Shown here in pieces: positions 61,389-63,172 of a stretch of DNA of 63,172 nt. The notes under the pieces are model-generated. The model was not told the DNA's origin, did not search any database, and saw nothing but the letters and a program-made list of their open reading frames with translations. Position 1 is the stretch's first letter, and each line of letters begins with the position of its first letter. Source of the DNA: Candidatus Firestonebacteria bacterium RIFOXYD2_FULL_39_29 (lineage in GTDB: Bacteria; Oederibacteriota; D2-FULL-39-29); assembly GCA_001778375.1 (NCBI GenBank), contig MFGV01000090.1:1-63172 (forward strand), read 5' to 3'. The position numbers and the translations under genes are program-made.

Positions 61389-63172
61389 TAAGAAATATTT
61401 GGCTCGTTATAGCGTTTGTTCCCTGTCTTTATGCCGGTACGGTAACAAAGACAAGTGATACTGATTTTTTATCCGGAACGTTGACCGGTTTAATTGTGAC
61501 GGGCAGCGGGGATAGCTCATATCTGAAGCTGAATAGTAAATGGACGAATATGAATAATACCAGCGGGCCTTCTCCAAGAAATGGCTCATATTACGCTTTT
61601 GACAGTAATAGAAATAAAATATTGATTTTTGGCGGTTACACCGGGACTACAAGGTTGAGTGATACCTGGGCGTACAGTTTGTCAACAAACACATGGGAAT
61701 CAAAAGCTTCCGGCACTTCGTCAAGATACAAAGGTGCCATGGTTTACGCTCCTGTTGCAGATAAAATGATACTTTTTGGAGGATATGACGGAGCTGTGTA
61801 CGGAAAAACATGGGAATATAGTCCGTCTGGAAATGGTACGTGGACGGATAAACTTCCGGTATCTTCACCCTCCGCAAGATTTTCTCACGCAATGGCTTGT
61901 TCTACTGATACTTCAAATGATACTATTGTTCTTTTTGGAGGAACTTCAGATGGAGGAACCCCATTGGGTGAAACCTGGGTTTATGATGTTTCCGGAAACA
62001 CTTGGACTCAAAAAACACCTGTAAGCCCGCCTTCAAACAGATTTTATCATTCAATGTGTTATATCGGTGGTGGAAAATATTTGCTTGTCGGAGGTTTTAC
62101 AGGCGCGGCATATAATAATGAATCCTGGATTTACGATCTGAATGCCGATACCTGGACAAGCAAAACAGCTGTACCAAGAATAAGCGGGAGACATACTATT
62201 TGTTATGATAGTGATAATGAAAAAGCAGTATTTTTCGGTGGTTTTGACGGAGTAACCTATTATTCTGATACTTATGTTTATGACCCTGTAAACAATTTAT
62301 GGGGAACGATGTCTTCATCTGTATTTCCGCCTGAAAGGTATATACATTCAATGGTATATGACAGTTTTAATAAGAAATGTATTTTGACAGGTGGAAGTAT
62401 GTCAACAACATACTTCAATGACACATGGAAGTATGATTTTTCAATCAGTAATACAAATTCGATAACCTGGGAATCTTCAACTATTGATACTGGTGTATCT
62501 GCAACATCAGTTTCCTGGATAAATGCTTCATGGAGTCCTTCTTCCCAGCCTAATTTCACGGAATTAAAAATTCAAACAGCATCCAATAATGATAATGCAA
62601 CCTGGACTTACAATGGTCCTGATGGTACAGGATCCACTTATTATACAAATTATTCAGGACACGCATTGTGGACGGGAAATAATGGTAATCGTTATATCAG
62701 AATAAAGGCATTTTTGAACAGCGCTAAACTGGATACCCCGACTCTGGAAGATGTGACTTTAACCTACAACAGGCCGCCCACTCAACCGTCCTTAGATTCC
62801 CCTGTTAATACTGCGGTAACAAATACAACATTAGTATTTACCTGGAATAATTCGTCGGATGATGATTCTGACGTGATAACATACAGATTTCTTCTTGATA
62901 CTACCTCAGACTTTACTTCAGGCAGTGTAATAACATATTCGGGTATAGCGCAGGGAAGCGGCACCACTTCATATACCGTGTCCTCGCCTCTTAATTATGG
63001 AGACTGGTACTGGAAGGTGCTTTCATATGATGGGAAAAATTATAGTCAGGACTCTTCTGTGAGGATTATTTACGTTGATAACGCCCCTACGGTAACAGTG
63101 ACTGCTCCAAACGGAGGTGAGTTGTGGAGCGGGAATAAAAATATAATCTGGACATATAATGACCCTGACGGC
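61385..63172 (+). CDS. Secreted Kelch-repeat surface protein (3' end outside window)
   Basis: ATG 61385 (overlapping the preceding stop by four bases) opens a frame that stays open for 596 codons to the window end, so the protein is longer. It starts with a signal peptide (MIRNIWLVIAFVPCLYA). About six Kelch-type repeats follow (IFGGYTG...WAYSLSTNTW, ILFGGYDG..WEYSP, IVLFGGTSDGG..WVYDVSGNTW, LLVGGFTG..WIYDLNADTW, FFGGFDG..YVYDP), forming a beta-propeller. Next come a beta-sandwich region, an Fn3-like segment (PPTQPSLDSPVNTAV ... YWKVLSYDGKNYS) and the start of a PNGGELWSGNKNIIWTY unit known from Ser/Thr-rich cell-surface Kre9/KNH-like domains. A surface/adhesion role is likely. Confidence 0.9.
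   Translation, partial: MIRNIWLVIAFVPCLYAGTVTKTSDTDFLSGTLTGLIVTGSGDSSYLKLNSKWTNMNNTSGPSPRNGSYYAFDSNRNKILIFGGYTGTTRLSDTWAYSLSTNTWESKASGTSSRYKGAMVYAPVADKMILFGGYDGAVYGKTWEYSPSGNGTWTDKLPVSSPSARFSHAMACSTDTSNDTIVLFGGTSDGGTPLGETWVYDVSGNTWTQKTPVSPPSNRFYHSMCYIGGGKYLLVGGFTGAAYNNESWIYDLNADTWTSKTAVPRISGRHTICYDSDNEKAVFFGGFDGVTYYSDTYVYDPVNNLWGTMSSSVFPPERYIHSMVYDSFNKKCILTGGSMSTTYFNDTWKYDFSISNTNSITWESSTIDTGVSATSVSWINASWSPSSQPNFTELKIQTASNNDNATWTYNGPDGTGSTYYTNYSGHALWTGNNGNRYIRIKAFLNSAKLDTPTLEDVTLTYNRPPTQPSLDSPVNTAVTNTTLVFTWNNSSDDDSDVITYRFLLDTTSDFTSGSVITYSGIAQGSGTTSYTVSSPLNYGDWYWKVLSYDGKNYSQDSSVRIIYVDNAPTVTVTAPNGGELWSGNKNIIWTYNDPDG

Noticed and set aside
61776-62024. Plus-strand frame of 82 codons near the window end
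   Set aside because: It is out of frame with the long Kelch-protein frame that starts at 61385 and explains the whole region.

Overview
The window is AT-rich bacterial DNA packed with short-spaced or overlapping genes (many ATGA and TAATG junctions). It looks like a Gram-negative (diderm), uncultured candidate-phylum bacterium. Envelope evidence: LolA, an O-antigen-ligase-like protein, a PorV/PorQ-family outer-membrane protein, TatC, several lipoproteins, and large secreted beta-rich proteins, one ending in a FlgD-like sorting/cell-surface domain. Metabolic clues (HydF with aspartate ammonia-lyase, PyrK/PyrD, GlcD/GlcF, a branched-chain amino-acid ABC transporter) suggest an anaerobic or facultative amino-acid-using lifestyle. 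No rRNA or ribosomal-protein operon is present, so I do not assign a phylum; the style resembles Firestonebacteria/Goldbacteria-type genomes (inference only). No CRISPR array, insertion sequence or phage is visible.

Layout. 1-6 kb: tail of an unknown gene, then a 1857-residue secreted protein (BNR repeats, two inserted small beta modules, 11 IPT/TIG-like repeats, FlgD-like C-terminus). 6-11 kb: livM-livG-pilT-livF-TPR overlapping operon without livH. 11-14 kb: divergent serine-palmitoyltransferase-like enzyme and NAD-dependent epimerase. 14-17.5 kb: DUF1844 gene, glcD, a lipoprotein, glcF, a small winged-helix protein. 17.5-21.9 kb: livK, asnB, a secreted tandem-YHS protein. 22-29 kb: carB-tatC-beta-CASP nuclease-pyrK-pyrD. 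29-32.6 kb: aspA-hydF-Memo. 32.6-34.6 kb: a GEMM-I (cyclic dinucleotide) riboswitch ahead of a response regulator, facing a canonical pilT. 34.8-43.6 kb: tRNA-Thr(CGT), transglutaminase, gatB, RlmD-like methyltransferase, inositol phosphatase, PilZ protein, GH4 enzyme, HtrA protease. 43.6-50.4 kb: ftsK-lolA-rodZ-yajQ, a DnaJ variant, an O-antigen ligase. 50.5-63.2 kb: a signalling and surface block with a giant multi-PAS hybrid kinase, an NtrC-type sigma-54 activator, then a near-consensus sigma-54 promoter reading into RR / RR-histidine kinase / RR / PorV-TPR / TPR-HEAT membrane protein / Kelch surface protein (cut by the window end).

How it fits together. Two regulatory themes stand out. 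Cyclic-dinucleotide signalling is represented by the riboswitch, PilZ, YajQ and two PilT retraction ATPases. Sigma-54 phosphorelay control of a surface-protein operon is represented by the kinase, activator, promoter and downstream genes. Intergenic regions hold diverged copies of structured repeats, one pair of which shows compensatory stem changes.
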